A stretch of 64,000 bases of DNA from an uncultured Pseudomonas sp. (GTDB lineage Bacteria; Pseudomonadota; Gammaproteobacteria; Pseudomonadales; Pseudomonadaceae): assembly GCF_946885955.1 (NCBI RefSeq), contig NZ_CAMPHI010000006.1, positions 1 through 64,000 of the forward strand, given 5' to 3'. A model generated the notes under the pieces. It searched no databases, was not told the origin of the DNA, and saw only the letters and a program-made list of their open reading frames with translations. A program made the translations under genes and the position numbers. Shown here piece after piece: positions 46,667 to 56,123 of the stretch. Position 1 is the first letter of the stretch, and the number at the start of each line of letters is the position of its first letter.

Positions 46667-48127
46667 CTAGCGCCCGACCAATACCGGCACCACCCGTGGC
46701 CGCAGCACTTCACCGAGGATCGCCAACATGCCAATCGCGCCGGCGATCCAATACCACTTGGCGATGGGGTCGAACCCCAGCCAGCCGAGGGCGTGCAGGA
46801 ATACCATGGTGATCAGCACCGGGCATACGTAGCGCACCATAAACAACCAGAGCGCGTAGCCCAGCGGCGGCAGGTTCAACTCGTCGCGCATGATCTCGCC
46901 GCGCAGCGCATAGCCGGCCAGCAGCACCATGAAGATCCCGCCCAGGGGCATCATCCAGCGCGAGGTCAGGTAGTCCATCCAGTCGAAGAGGTTCTTGCCC
47001 ATCGGCGTCCAACCGGCCATCAAGTTGAACGAGAGCATCGCCAGCAGGCTGAGCAACAGCAACACCAAGCCGGCACCCGCGGCACCTTTGAAACGACTGA
47101 TGCCATATTTCTCGTTGAGGTAGGCAACCGTGGCCTCGGCCAGGGAAATTGCCGAGGTCAGCGCGGCAATCGACACCATGGCGAAGAACAGCGCGCCGAA
47201 CAGCGTGCCGAACGGCATCTGCTGGAACGCCAACGGCAGGCTCATGAAAATCAGGCCAGGCCCGGCGCTCGGGCTTAGGCCATTGGCGAAGATGATCGGG
47301 AAGATCGCCAAACCGGCGAGCAGCGCCACGCAGGTGTCGCAGATCGCCACGATAAAGGTGGTACGGGCGATCGACTGGCCATCGGGGATATAGGAGCCGT
47401 AAACCAGAATCGCCCCCGAGGCCAGGCTCAGGGTGAAGAACGCATGACCGAGCGCCGCGAGCAGCGCTTCGCCGGTGATCTTCGAGGCGTCGAAGCTGAA
47501 CAGGAAGTCGAAGCCGGCGGCGAAGCTGCCGCTGGTAAAGGCATAGCCAACCAGCACCACCAGCATCAGCGCCAGCCCCGGCATCATCCAGCTGACAGCG
47601 CTTTCGATGCCCTTCTGCACGCCCTTGGCGACTATCCACATTGTCAGCAACGACACCAGCACGCTCCAGCCACCGAGCTGCCAGGGATTGGCGTTGTGCG
47701 CCGCGAACACCTCGCCGAGCGCTTCGACGCTGGTGGCCGCGAGCGAGCCGTCGAGCATTTTCCAGGTGTAGGCGAAAGCCCAACCGGCCACGACCACGTA
47801 GAAACACAGGATCAGAAAGCCGCAGAGCATGGCCATGACCCCGACCGTCTTCCACAGCGGGTTGCCGTTGTTTTCCTTGACCACCCGGGCAATAGCATCG
47901 ATCGGGCTGCCACGGCCGCGTCGGCCCAGGGCGATCTCGGTCATCATCACCGGAATACCGATGGAAAGAATGCAGGCGAGGTACATCAGCACGAAGGCAC
48001 CGCCGCCGTACTCGCCAGTGATGTAGGGGAATTTCCAGATATTGCCCAGGCCGACGGCCGAGCCAGTTGCAGCGAGGATGAAACCCCAGCGCGAGAGCCA
48101 GAGGTTCTTGGGTTTTTCACGGGTCAT
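46667..48127 (-). CDS. Neurotransmitter:sodium symporter (NSS) family transporter
   Basis: This inner-membrane Na-coupled amino-acid importer has 486 residues and about 12 helices. Helix 1 carries the unwound sodium and substrate site ATGSAVGLGNIWKFPY, followed by GGGAFVLMY, the LeuT-fold signature. Helix 8 region ISLAEATVAY is also typical. AAAGGTGACGC precedes the ATG. It lies 91 bp downstream of maiA on the same strand, so tyrosine or another aromatic amino acid is a reasonable substrate. This is inferred from position only. Confidence 0.9.
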   Translation of the reverse strand: MTREKPKNLWLSRWGFILAATGSAVGLGNIWKFPYITGEYGGGAFVLMYLACILSIGIPVMMTEIALGRRGRGSPIDAIARVVKENNGNPLWKTVGVMAMLCGFLILCFYVVVAGWAFAYTWKMLDGSLAATSVEALGEVFAAHNANPWQLGGWSVLVSLLTMWIVAKGVQKGIESAVSWMMPGLALMLVVLVGYAFTSGSFAAGFDFLFSFDASKITGEALLAALGHAFFTLSLASGAILVYGSYIPDGQSIARTTFIVAICDTCVALLAGLAIFPIIFANGLSPSAGPGLIFMSLPLAFQQMPFGTLFGALFFAMVSIAALTSAISLAEATVAYLNEKYGISRFKGAAGAGLVLLLLSLLAMLSFNLMAGWTPMGKNLFDWMDYLTSRWMMPLGGIFMVLLAGYALRGEIMRDELNLPPLGYALWLFMVRYVCPVLITMVFLHALGWLGFDPIAKWYWIAGAIGMLAILGEVLRPRVVPVLVGR

Positions 48128-48218
48128 GCGTCACCTTTTGTTGTTATCTGTGACGGGAACGAACCCGCCGCGCTTATGGCGCGACGGAACTAGGCAAGGC
48201 AGCTTGGGTAAAGCCGGT

Positions 48219-48875
48219 TCACTGGGCGTCGGGCTGCACCTCCGGGGCGGCCTGTTTGAAGGCATCCAAGGACTCGCAACGCGCGACCATGCTGAGAATG
48301 CGCGGATAGGCGTCGAGGTCACAGTTGAAACGTCGTGCGTTGTAGATCTGCGGGATCAGGCAGGCCTCCAGATAGCCGGGGCGCTCGCCGAGCGACAGAC
48401 GCTCGTCGAATGGCGCCAGGCCCTGCTCCACGGCTGCCAAACCGCTGTGCAGCCAATGCAGGTACCAGGCGTTCTTCGCCTCGTCCGAGGCGCCCAGTTC
48501 AGCGGACAAATACTGCAGCACACGCAGGTTGTTCAACGGGTGAACATCGCAGGCGATATGCAGCGCCAGCGCCCGCACCTGAGCCCGCAGCGCAGGATTT
48601 GCGGGCAACAACGCCGGCACCGGAAATACTTCGTCGAGGTATTCGAGAATCGCCAGGGACTGGGCGATACGCACCTCGCCCTGGTCGGTGCCGGCATCGA
48701 CCAACAGCGGCACCAGTTCCTGGGGATTCAGCGCTTTGTATTCATCGGCATGCTGCTGCCCGCCATTCTTGACCAAGTGCACCGGCACCTGCCGATAGAC
48801 CAGGCCTTTGAGGTTCAGGGCGATACGCACCCGGTAGGCGGCACTGGAGCGCCAATAGCCATAGAGCGTCAGCAT
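48219..48875 (-). CDS. maiA: Maleylacetoacetate isomerase
   Basis: This glutathione-dependent isomerase converts maleylacetoacetate to fumarylacetoacetate. The 218 residues from the ATG at 48875 (GGGAGG upstream) are of normal length. The zeta-class GST N-terminus is LYGYWRSSAAYRVRIALNLKG, with the catalytic serine pair at about 10-11. The glutathione-binding segment NPQELVPLL and IAQSLAILEYLDE follow. The C-terminal helical domain contains the CLIPQIYNARRF stretch. It works between HmgA and FahA, whose genes are directly upstream. Confidence 0.94.
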   Translation of the reverse strand: MLTLYGYWRSSAAYRVRIALNLKGLVYRQVPVHLVKNGGQQHADEYKALNPQELVPLLVDAGTDQGEVRIAQSLAILEYLDEVFPVPALLPANPALRAQVRALALHIACDVHPLNNLRVLQYLSAELGASDEAKNAWYLHWLHSGLAAVEQGLAPFDERLSLGERPGYLEACLIPQIYNARRFNCDLDAYPRILSMVARCESLDAFKQAAPEVQPDAQ

Positions 48876-48946
48876 GGCGCGCCTCCCATTGAAAGCTCTG
48901 CGCAAGCGTTCCCGTAGCTGCTACTAATCGCAAGCCCTGCGACTTC

Positions 48947-49015
48947 GTAGGGTGGATGACGCTTCACCCATCCACCAACCGCGATGGTGGATGAAAAAGG
49001 CGTCATCCACCCTAC
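48947..49015. repeat. Inverted repeat between maiA and fahA
   Basis: GTAGGGTGGATGACGC and GCGTCATCCACCCTAC form a perfect 16-bp stem, with a nested CATCCACC / GGTGGATG pair inside. It may form a stable intercistronic structure. It belongs to the GTAGGGTG family also seen at 12, 9631 and 51304. Confidence 0.7.
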
Positions 49016-49061
49016 CCGCATCCGGGCTACCAAAACCCAGGCCCCGCCTGCGGCTTCCGGC

Positions 49062-50045
49062 TCAACGCTCATATTTCTCGACCACCTGATCGATGGCGCC
49101 AAACAAACTGTGCCCGGCCTCGTCGAACATCTCGATACGCACCCGGTCGCCGAATTTGAGAAACGGCGTCTTCGCCTCGCCATCGGCGATCACTTCGAGC
49201 ATGCGTTTCTCCGCCAGACACGAAGACCCGGCGCTGCGGTCGTAGTTGGACACGGTGCCGGAACCGATAATGGTGCCGCTGCCCAGCGGTCGGGTCTTGG
49301 CGGCGTGGGCCACCAGCGTCGGAAAGTTGAAGGTCATGTCGACGCCGGCATCCGGCTGGCCGAACAGCGCGTCATTGATATGCGACACCAATGGCCGATG
49401 CACCTTACCTTCACGCCAGGCGGCACCCAACTCGTCCGGGGTAATCGCCACCGGCGAAAAACTCGAGGATGGCTTGCTCTGGTAGAAGCCAAAACCCTTG
49501 GCCAGCTCGCCGGGGATCAGGTTACGCAGCGACACATCGTTGACCAACATCAGCAACTGGATATGCCCGGCGGCTTCGGCAGGCGTGGCACCCATGGGCA
49601 CGTCGTCGGTGATCACCGCGATCTCGGCTTCCAGGTCAATGCCCCAGGCCTCATCGGCCATTTGAATCGGCGCGTGGGGCGGAATAAAACTGTCGGCGCC
49701 GCCCTGGTACATCAGCGGGTCGTGCCAGAAGCTTTCCGGGATTTCCGCACCACGGGCTTTGCGCACCAGCTCCACGTGGTTGACGTAGGCGCTGCCATCG
49801 GCCCAGTGATAGGCGCGCGGCAGCGGGCTGTGGCAATCGGCCTGATCGAAGACAAAAGCCTCCTCGCACAGGCCATCGTTGAGACGCTGATACATGGCCT
49901 CGAGATGCGGGCGCTTGATGTCCCAATCGTCCAACGCGGCCTGCAAGGTAGCGGCGATCTGCGGCACCTTGACCGCATGACGCAAATCGCGGGAGACCAC
50001 CAGCAGCACGCCATCGCGGCCTTGATTCAATGATGCGAGTTTCAT
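49062..50045 (-). CDS. fahA: Fumarylacetoacetate hydrolase family protein
   Basis: This is predicted to cleave fumarylacetoacetate to fumarate and acetoacetate, the last step of tyrosine breakdown. The length is 327 residues from the ATG at 50045 (GAGGG upstream). A TTG two codons earlier is possible. The FAH fold region shows GIDLEAEIAVITDDVPMG, VNDVSLRNLIPGEL, SSSFSPVAITPDELG and GSGTIIGSGTVSNYDR, with acidic metal ligands in LEAE. It is about 100 residues shorter than the classical Pseudomonas aeruginosa FahA as I know it. It is thus the short form that occurs with short HmgA proteins. Confidence 0.88.
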   Translation of the reverse strand: MKLASLNQGRDGVLLVVSRDLRHAVKVPQIAATLQAALDDWDIKRPHLEAMYQRLNDGLCEEAFVFDQADCHSPLPRAYHWADGSAYVNHVELVRKARGAEIPESFWHDPLMYQGGADSFIPPHAPIQMADEAWGIDLEAEIAVITDDVPMGATPAEAAGHIQLLMLVNDVSLRNLIPGELAKGFGFYQSKPSSSFSPVAITPDELGAAWREGKVHRPLVSHINDALFGQPDAGVDMTFNFPTLVAHAAKTRPLGSGTIIGSGTVSNYDRSAGSSCLAEKRMLEVIADGEAKTPFLKFGDRVRIEMFDEAGHSLFGAIDQVVEKYER

Positions 50046-50128
50046 GCTCAACCCTCGTAGGGTGCGCCATGCGCACCGCAGCTGTTCTTCAGGGTAGTGG
50101 GGCGCGCGACCTGGGCGACCCCGCTTAC

Positions 50129-51274
50129 CTATTTCAAGTTGTCTTTGCCCGGCGCACGCCAGGAGTTCACGTATTCGGGTACATCCACGGCCGCGGCGGC
50201 ATCACCGACTTCCAGGGCGCGACGGGTATCGATCATCACCGCCACTTCCTCGACGAAGGTCGCCGGGCTTTCCTGGCTCTTCTTCAGCGCCTTGGGGTGC
50301 GGACCATGGGGAAAGCCACAGGGATGCAGGGTGACCATTCCCGCTTCGATATTGTCGCGGCTGAAGAAGTTGCCACGGTGGTAGAACAGCACTTCGTCGT
50401 AGTCGTCATTGTTGTGATAGAACGGCACCTTCAGCGCGCCTGGATCGCTCTCCACCGGGCGCGGGGTAAAGGTGCAGACCACAAAACCGTTGGCCACAAA
50501 GGTGGTGTGCGCCGACGGCGGTAGGTGATAACGGTGGCTCATCAGCGGGCGGATATCGCGCCAATTGAGGCGAACCACGGTGTTATCACCATGCCAGCCG
50601 ACCACATCCAGCGGGTTATAGGGGTAGGTCACGGTGCTGATCTGGTTGCGCCGTTTGATCCGAATCTGCCAGGTGTTTTCGTCCTGCTGCGCCTTGAAGG
50701 CATCGTCCAACTTGGGATGGTCGAGTACCGCCGGGTCGAAGATCGCCTGCGGGCCGAGCAGGCCTTTGTCGGGCAGCTGATAGGCACCGTCACTGTTTTC
50801 GATCAGCAGCATAAAGGTCGGCTCGCTGGCTTCGATGCGCCAGGCCGTGCCGCGGGGAATCACCAGATAATCACCGTCGCGATAGGTCAGGTGACCGAAG
50901 TCGCAGTAGAAGTGCCCCGCCCCTTCATGAATGAATAACAACTCGTCGCCATCGGCATTGCGCACCAGATGGCGCATGGCGCCGTGGGTTTTCCAGATGC
51001 GCAGCTGCACATCGGTGTTATGCAGGCACAGCGGCGCCTCCAGCGGGCAATCGCGCTCGCTGGCGATCGCGTTGAAGTTGAACGCATGGGGGCGCAGTGG
51101 CCCTTCCCAATCGATCCAGCCGGTCGGCGGGTGCTTGTGGTGCAGGTGCGCGGTCGGGCCGAAAAAGCCCTCGCGGCCCATCTCGCGCTCATAAGTACCT
51201 TCGGGAAAATCGCAGTGCGCCTGACGCGAACACTCGCCCTCGCGCAGGGGGAAGCTGATCCAGTTGCGGCTCAT
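50129..51274 (-). CDS. hmgA: Homogentisate 1,2-dioxygenase (short form)
   Basis: This Fe(II) cupin dioxygenase opens the homogentisate ring to maleylacetoacetate. The length is 381 residues; the familiar Pseudomonas enzyme is about 430. Cupin motifs FIHEGAGHFYCDFGHLTYRDGDY, in the parts HEGAGHFYCDFG and YRDGDYLVIPRGTAW, are in the first half. The iron-site region DEVLFYHRGNFFSRDN, with GMVTLHPCGFPHGPHP, is in the second. GAGGAG precedes the ATG. It lies between hppD and fahA on one strand. Confidence 0.9.
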   Translation of the reverse strand: MSRNWISFPLREGECSRQAHCDFPEGTYEREMGREGFFGPTAHLHHKHPPTGWIDWEGPLRPHAFNFNAIASERDCPLEAPLCLHNTDVQLRIWKTHGAMRHLVRNADGDELLFIHEGAGHFYCDFGHLTYRDGDYLVIPRGTAWRIEASEPTFMLLIENSDGAYQLPDKGLLGPQAIFDPAVLDHPKLDDAFKAQQDENTWQIRIKRRNQISTVTYPYNPLDVVGWHGDNTVVRLNWRDIRPLMSHRYHLPPSAHTTFVANGFVVCTFTPRPVESDPGALKVPFYHNNDDYDEVLFYHRGNFFSRDNIEAGMVTLHPCGFPHGPHPKALKKSQESPATFVEEVAVMIDTRRALEVGDAAAAVDVPEYVNSWRAPGKDNLK

Positions 51275-51303
51275 GGCCGGTATCTCCTCGATGAGGCGTT
51301 TTC

Positions 51304-51469
51304 GTAGGGTGGGTTAGGCGCGCGTCCAGCGCTTTGCAAGCACACTGCTGATTCTTGCGCGCCGTAACCCACCATGGGTGATCGACCTGCCAGCGCATGG
51401 TGGGTTACGCGGCGCCCGGACACTGTGCTGCTTATAAGCATGGTGTAATGCGCCGCTAACCCACCCTAC
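51304..51469. repeat. Long inverted repeat in the hmgA-hppD gap
   Basis: GTAGGGTGGGTTAGGCGCG and CGCCGCTAACCCACCCTAC arms bound 166 bp with internal TAACCCACCATGG and CCATGGTGGGTTA-like copies. This is the same element type as 9631-9794. It fills nearly the entire gap between hppD and hmgA. Confidence 0.65.
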
Positions 51470-51478
51470 GGGTTCAGC

Positions 51479-52561
51479 CTAGTCGGCCTTGATCACACCA
51501 CGCTTGATCTGGTCCTCCTCGATCGACTCGAACAACGCCTTGAAGTTGCCCTCGCCAAAGCCCTGATTGCCCTTGCGCTGGATGATCTCGAAGAAGATCG
51601 GACCGATCACCGTATTGGTGAAAATCTGCAGCAGAATGCCGTCGTCCTCGGGCGCCCCATCGATCAGAATATTCAATTCGCGCAGCACATCGGTCGGCTC
51701 GCCATGGCCGGCGACGCGGCTGTCAACCTTGTCGTAATAAGTACCCGGGGTGAGCATGAACTCCACACCATTGGCGCGCAGCTTGCGCACGGTGTCGTAG
51801 ATATCCTCACTGCTCAGGGCGATGTGCTGGATGCCTTCGCCGTGGTACTCGCGGATGAATTCCTCGATCTGCGACTTGTCGTCAGCCGACTCGTTGATCG
51901 GGATGCGGATCTTGCCGCAGGGCGCGGTCATCGCCCGCGACAGCAGGCCAGTGAGCTTGCCTTCAATGTCGAAGTAACGGATCTCGCGGAAGCCGGCGAT
52001 ACGCTCGTAGAAGCCCGACCAGACATCCATCTGCCCGCGTTTGACATTGTGGGTCAGGTGATCCAGCGCTTGCAGGCCCACCGCGTTGTCATTCGGCGTG
52101 CGCCCTTCGATGAACTCGAAGTCGACGTCGTAGATGCTCTTGTCGCCGTAGCGATCGACCAGATACAGCAGCGAGCCGCCGATACCCTCGACACAAGGAA
52201 TATTCAACTCGCCGAAATTGGCGTGGCTGCCGACCAGGGTCGCGCCCTGAGACTCGACATAAGCCGCCGCCTGCGCCGCATTCTTCACCCGAAAGGCCAT
52301 CGCACAGGCACTCGGGCCATGCTTCAGACCGAACTCGCGCACGTGGCCGGTAGGGCTGCCGTTGAGCACGAAATTGATATCGTTCTGCTGGAACAGCCAG
52401 ACTTCCTTGGTGCGGTGCTTGGCGGTTTCGGTAAAGCCCATGGCCGTGAACAGCTCACGCAATTGCTGAATGCCTTCGGCGGTGGGCGCGGTGTATTCGA
52501 CGAACTCGAAGCCGTCGGTGCCGATGGGGTTGTGCTGTTCGATTTTACTCACGGCGTTCAT
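51479..52561 (-). CDS. hppD: 4-hydroxyphenylpyruvate dioxygenase
   Basis: This Fe(II) enzyme makes homogentisate from 4-hydroxyphenylpyruvate. The length is 360 residues from the ATG at 52561, which follows a strong GAGGAGG; about 31 upstream in-frame codons were excluded. The iron ligands are His168 (DHLTHNV), His246 (GIQHIALSS) and Glu325 (FFEIIQRKG), matching the known spacing. The C-terminal GEGNFKALFESIE gate helix is present. It is the first gene of the degradation series hppD-hmgA-fahA-maiA. Upstream TyrR-like boxes suggest PhhR control by aromatic amino acids. Confidence 0.95.
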   Translation of the reverse strand: MNAVSKIEQHNPIGTDGFEFVEYTAPTAEGIQQLRELFTAMGFTETAKHRTKEVWLFQQNDINFVLNGSPTGHVREFGLKHGPSACAMAFRVKNAAQAAAYVESQGATLVGSHANFGELNIPCVEGIGGSLLYLVDRYGDKSIYDVDFEFIEGRTPNDNAVGLQALDHLTHNVKRGQMDVWSGFYERIAGFREIRYFDIEGKLTGLLSRAMTAPCGKIRIPINESADDKSQIEEFIREYHGEGIQHIALSSEDIYDTVRKLRANGVEFMLTPGTYYDKVDSRVAGHGEPTDVLRELNILIDGAPEDDGILLQIFTNTVIGPIFFEIIQRKGNQGFGEGNFKALFESIEEDQIKRGVIKAD

Positions 52562-52695
52562 TGCGCCTCCTCGGTTGTTGTTCTGGCCAAACCCGCGGGT
52601 GATGCCCGGCGGCTGGATAGAGCCAATAACAACCGACGACCGATGCCGCGACAAGACGCGTCCAAGAGCAGCCCAAGCCAGCCACGAGCCTACAC

Positions 52696-52784
52696 TGGCA
52701 ATAAATATTTACACCGAAAGAAGACCGCCGAGAAGTGTCATTGTGCAGTTCAATTGCTCACCATTACGTAACGTTTAATTTACA
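52696..52784 (-). promoter_or_regulatory. Two TyrR/PhhR-like boxes upstream of hppD
   Basis: On the hppD strand, TGTAAA-N6-TTGCCA (52696-52713) and TGTAAA-N6-GTTACG (52767-52784) each keep a perfect left half of the TyrR-family consensus TGTAAA-N6-TTTACA and four of six right-half bases. They are 71 bp apart centre to centre and 135-223 bp ahead of the start codon. PhhR is the TyrR-type regulator of aromatic amino-acid breakdown in pseudomonads. Confidence 0.45.
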
Positions 52785-52956
52785 AGGCGGCTCATTAAAC
52801 TGCCAAACATCAGGATCAATATCGCCCCCAACGCGCGCCTCACCGATAAGCAAGCCCGAATGCCCCACGTGTCGTAGAAAGCCTGGCCTCGGGGCGTAAT
52901 ACCGTTCACCTAAGCGGCATCCCAGATGCATTTACCGTACGCCCGGCAGCCAACGC

Positions 52957-53059
52957 GTAGCCCGGATGCAATCCGGGAGCGGTTATGCAGGCGCCAGTTC
53001 CCCGGATTTCATCCGGGCTACAGAAAAATGCTGCTCACCTGGCATAAGTGAACAGCATT
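52957..53059. repeat. Extragenic palindrome followed by a separate hairpin
   Basis: A GTAGCCCGGATGCAATCC / GGATTTCATCCGGGCTAC element (52957-53021) is followed by AATGCTGCTCAC and GTGAACAGCATT (53027-53059), a 12-position stem with one mismatch. The rest of the gap 52785-53295 holds no recognised gene. Confidence 0.6.
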
Positions 53060-53295
53060 GCGACCTCGGGACGAGATTTGTAGGTAGCTGCCAAACGATC
53101 AGTGGGGCAGCCCTGCGGACTGCATTGCAGCGAGGACGCGCGTCCTACGAGAGCGTCTGCCGGACTGAGCCCGGCCATCCATGTGGCATATAACCGGGAC
53201 ATAGCCTTAGCGATTGTCCGTGGACTGTGCCAACATCGGCCAAGGTCATCCAAAAATGGCCATCGGCCACCAAACAGCCCAGGGAAACATACGCC

Positions 53296-53841
53296 ATGAG
53301 CAGCGAAGCCCGCGAAGAAAGCACTGAATCCCTCAGCGACGAATCGCGTTTAGGTGTATTGGAGAAAGGCCAGAAGCTGGACCGCATACTGATCTTCGCA
53401 CTGACCGCAGTATGGGTCGTGATGCTGGCCAGCTGGCTGACCTCCGGCCTGATGAGCCTGCTTAGCGAAGAAGAGCCAGGTATCAGCCCCAGCCAGATCG
53501 AAGCACTGCAAACCAATAGCTCGGCTCTGGCGCAACAGGTTGCGGAGCTACAGCAACAACTCCGCGAACAAAAGGCCCTGCTCGTCACCCTGCAAAACCG
53601 CAAAGCCGAACCGGTGGCGACGGTGAATACCGACAACTCCGCACTGACCCAACAATTGACTGAAACGCTGATCGGTCAGGAACAAAGCTTTCAGGAAAGC
53701 CTACTCGCCCTCAAAGCCGGAATGCGCGACCTGGCCGGCATGATCGCCGGCTCGCGCAGCTGGCTCGCCGACTATAACGAAGCGCTGGATAAGCAGCTGG
53801 CCGCAAGCAGAGGCCGGGTCAAGCAGTTGCGGCAGGAGTAG
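53296..53841 (+). CDS. Hypothetical single-pass membrane protein with coiled coil
   Basis: This unrecognised protein has 181 residues from the ATG at 53296 (AGGGAAA upstream). The N-terminal 30 residues are acidic and cytoplasmic. One helix spans about 31-55 (ILIFALTAVWVVMLASWL). Then comes a Gln- and Leu-rich heptad region (about 66-105, ALAQQVAELQQQLREQKALL), and a second helical part follows up to the basic C-terminus. It resembles a periplasmic coiled-coil tether more than an enzyme. It converges on wbpM, and no functional link is evident. Confidence 0.75.
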   Translation: MSSEAREESTESLSDESRLGVLEKGQKLDRILIFALTAVWVVMLASWLTSGLMSLLSEEEPGISPSQIEALQTNSSALAQQVAELQQQLREQKALLVTLQNRKAEPVATVNTDNSALTQQLTETLIGQEQSFQESLLALKAGMRDLAGMIAGSRSWLADYNEALDKQLAASRGRVKQLRQE

Positions 53842-54025
53842 CCGGTACCATCGGAGCTGGCTACTGAAAAACGATTTGGCTGATCAATTAGTCACAATCC
53901 CTGGAGAAGACATACCCGCGCGGCGATGGCGGATAACGCTCTCTCAAAAACCGAAACATCGTGCCGGGGCGCCCCACCTACAAAGCAATCGGCCCCGTAA
54001 CTGGGGCATGACTGGCCGAAGCACG

Positions 54026-56032
54026 CTAAGGCTCAATCCGCCGCTGCTGATGAATCCAGTCGACAATCTCGCCCTCAGGCTTGTAGCCACTGACGGTCTC
54101 ACGCAACAGCTGGCGCACCCGGTCATAATCGTCGCGCTCGACTGCCTTCAAAAGATCATCCAATACTTTCTTGAACGAATCCCAAGGTAGATGCTCTTCG
54201 TCGGCCCGCATAATCATTGGATGCTCGGTCGGGCTGACGTTGTCACCTATCAGCAACTCCTCGTACAGTTTTTCGCCAGGACGCAAGCCAGTGAACTCAA
54301 TGGCGATATCGCCATGAGGGTTCTTATCCGAGCGCACGCTCAAACCACTGAGGTGGACCATCTTCTCCGCCAACACAGCGATTTTCACCGGCTGGCCCAT
54401 ATCCAACACGAACACATCCCCGCCCTGCCCCATGGCGCCGGCTTGGATAACCAGCTGGGCGGCCTCTGGGATGGTCATGAAGTAACGAGTGATATTCGGG
54501 TGGGTAACAGTGACCGGACCACCCTTGCGAATTTGCTCATGGAACAGCGGAATTACCGAACCCGAAGAGCCCAGCACATTGCCAAACCGCACCATGGTAA
54601 AGCGGGTCTTGTTGACCTGATGCAAGCCTTCGCTATCCCGGAACAACACAGGCGCCGACTCACGACTCAGCGCCTGCAGAACCATTTCCGCCAAGCGCTT
54701 GGTGCTGCCCATCACATTGGTCGGGCGCACCGCCTTATCGGTGGAAATCAGTACAAAGTGCTCGACCCCAGCCCTCACAGCCGCTTGAGCGGTAAAGGTG
54801 GAACCCAGCACGTTGTTCAGAACACCCTCGGCAATATTGTGCTCAACCATAGGCACATGCTTATAGGCCGCGGCGTGATAAACCGTATTCACCGCCCAGG
54901 TACGCATCACATCCAGCAAGCGACTCGCATTACGAATCGACCCCAGGATAGGCACCAGGCGCACGGGCAAAGATTCACGACGAATACGCTGTTCCAACTC
55001 ACCATGGATGCAGTAGAGATTGAACTCGCTGTGCTCGAACAGCAGCAAGGTAGTCGGCCCGGTCGCAATAATCTGCCGACATAATTCAGAACCAATGGAG
55101 CCACCTGCTCCCGTCACCATCACCACCTGACCGCGAATGCAGCGCTCGAATAAATCCTGCTGCGGTGGCACCGCATCGCGGCCTAGCAAATCACCGATGT
55201 CCACTTCCTGCACATCGTCGACCTTGACCCGCCCGCTGGCCAGATCCATAAACCCCGGCACGCTGCGCACATGCAACGGAAACTGCTCAAGGTTCTCTAG
55301 AATCTCTCGCCGCCGCGTCCGCGAAGCAGAAGGAACCGCCAGCAAAATTTCCTCGGCTCCCGTTTCATTGATCATCTGCTCAATATGTTTAGGGGTATAA
55401 ACCCGTAACCCTGCGATCACCCGGTTGGCGATGCCGGAGTCATCGTCGATGAACGCTACAGGACGCATTCCACGGCCCAACCGCAGTGCAGCAACCAATT
55501 GGTTGCCGGCCGCGCCAGCGCCATATACCGCGACCTTCGGTAAACCGGCGTCACGTCCCTGCAGGCGATAGGGCTGATCCGAAGAATACCAATCGCCCAT
55601 AAAATACTGGCGCATCAGCAAGCGCAAACCACCGATCATCACCAGGCTCAACCACCAATAGTTGAGCACCATGGAGCGAGGAATAAGCTTGGGGGCGTCT
55701 TGGTACCAATAGACAGCCAATGCCAGAACCAATGCTGAAAGCGAAACCGCTTTAGCGATGGCCATCAAAGCATCGTTGCCGAAATAGCGCATTACCGCTC
55801 GGTACATACCGAAACGAACGAACAAGGGAATCGCTATCAGCGGAGCCAGGGCAAACAACCAGGCATGGCCATTGAAGGGCTCGATGCTATTTGAGTTACC
55901 CAAGCGCACGACAAACGCCAACCACAGGGCGGCCCACACCAACAGCACATCGACGAAGACTTGCATCAGGCGCTTATAGCGCCGCGGCAATGCGACCAGT
56001 CGTGTGCGAACCTTCTCAGCAATCCTTAACAC
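54026..56032 (-). CDS. wbpM: UDP-sugar 4,6-dehydratase, polytopic WbpM/CapD type
   Basis: This inner-membrane enzyme makes UDP-4-keto-6-deoxy sugars from UDP-GlcNAc for surface polysaccharides. The GTG at 56032 follows GAGGTG and gives 668 residues (WbpM of P. aeruginosa is about 665); an upstream 40-codon extension was dropped. Four hydrophobic helices lie in the first 180 residues. A first nucleotide-binding motif is VAVYGAGAAGNQLV, and the main SDR motif is VTGAGGSIGSELCRQI. The WbpM-type catalytic Ser-Met-Lys set appears in ISTDKAVRPTNVMGSTKR. It is the last gene of the locus, the usual place for wbpM. Confidence 0.95.
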   Translation of the reverse strand: MLRIAEKVRTRLVALPRRYKRLMQVFVDVLLVWAALWLAFVVRLGNSNSIEPFNGHAWLFALAPLIAIPLFVRFGMYRAVMRYFGNDALMAIAKAVSLSALVLALAVYWYQDAPKLIPRSMVLNYWWLSLVMIGGLRLLMRQYFMGDWYSSDQPYRLQGRDAGLPKVAVYGAGAAGNQLVAALRLGRGMRPVAFIDDDSGIANRVIAGLRVYTPKHIEQMINETGAEEILLAVPSASRTRRREILENLEQFPLHVRSVPGFMDLASGRVKVDDVQEVDIGDLLGRDAVPPQQDLFERCIRGQVVMVTGAGGSIGSELCRQIIATGPTTLLLFEHSEFNLYCIHGELEQRIRRESLPVRLVPILGSIRNASRLLDVMRTWAVNTVYHAAAYKHVPMVEHNIAEGVLNNVLGSTFTAQAAVRAGVEHFVLISTDKAVRPTNVMGSTKRLAEMVLQALSRESAPVLFRDSEGLHQVNKTRFTMVRFGNVLGSSGSVIPLFHEQIRKGGPVTVTHPNITRYFMTIPEAAQLVIQAGAMGQGGDVFVLDMGQPVKIAVLAEKMVHLSGLSVRSDKNPHGDIAIEFTGLRPGEKLYEELLIGDNVSPTEHPMIMRADEEHLPWDSFKKVLDDLLKAVERDDYDRVRQLLRETVSGYKPEGEIVDWIHQQRRIEP

Positions 56033-56123
56033 CGCAACACCTCGAATCCTTGTTAAGCCCAAACCCAAATTGGCTCTAAACGGCTCCAAATCAACATAAA
56101 GTAGCCATCGGCGAAAAGCGTTG

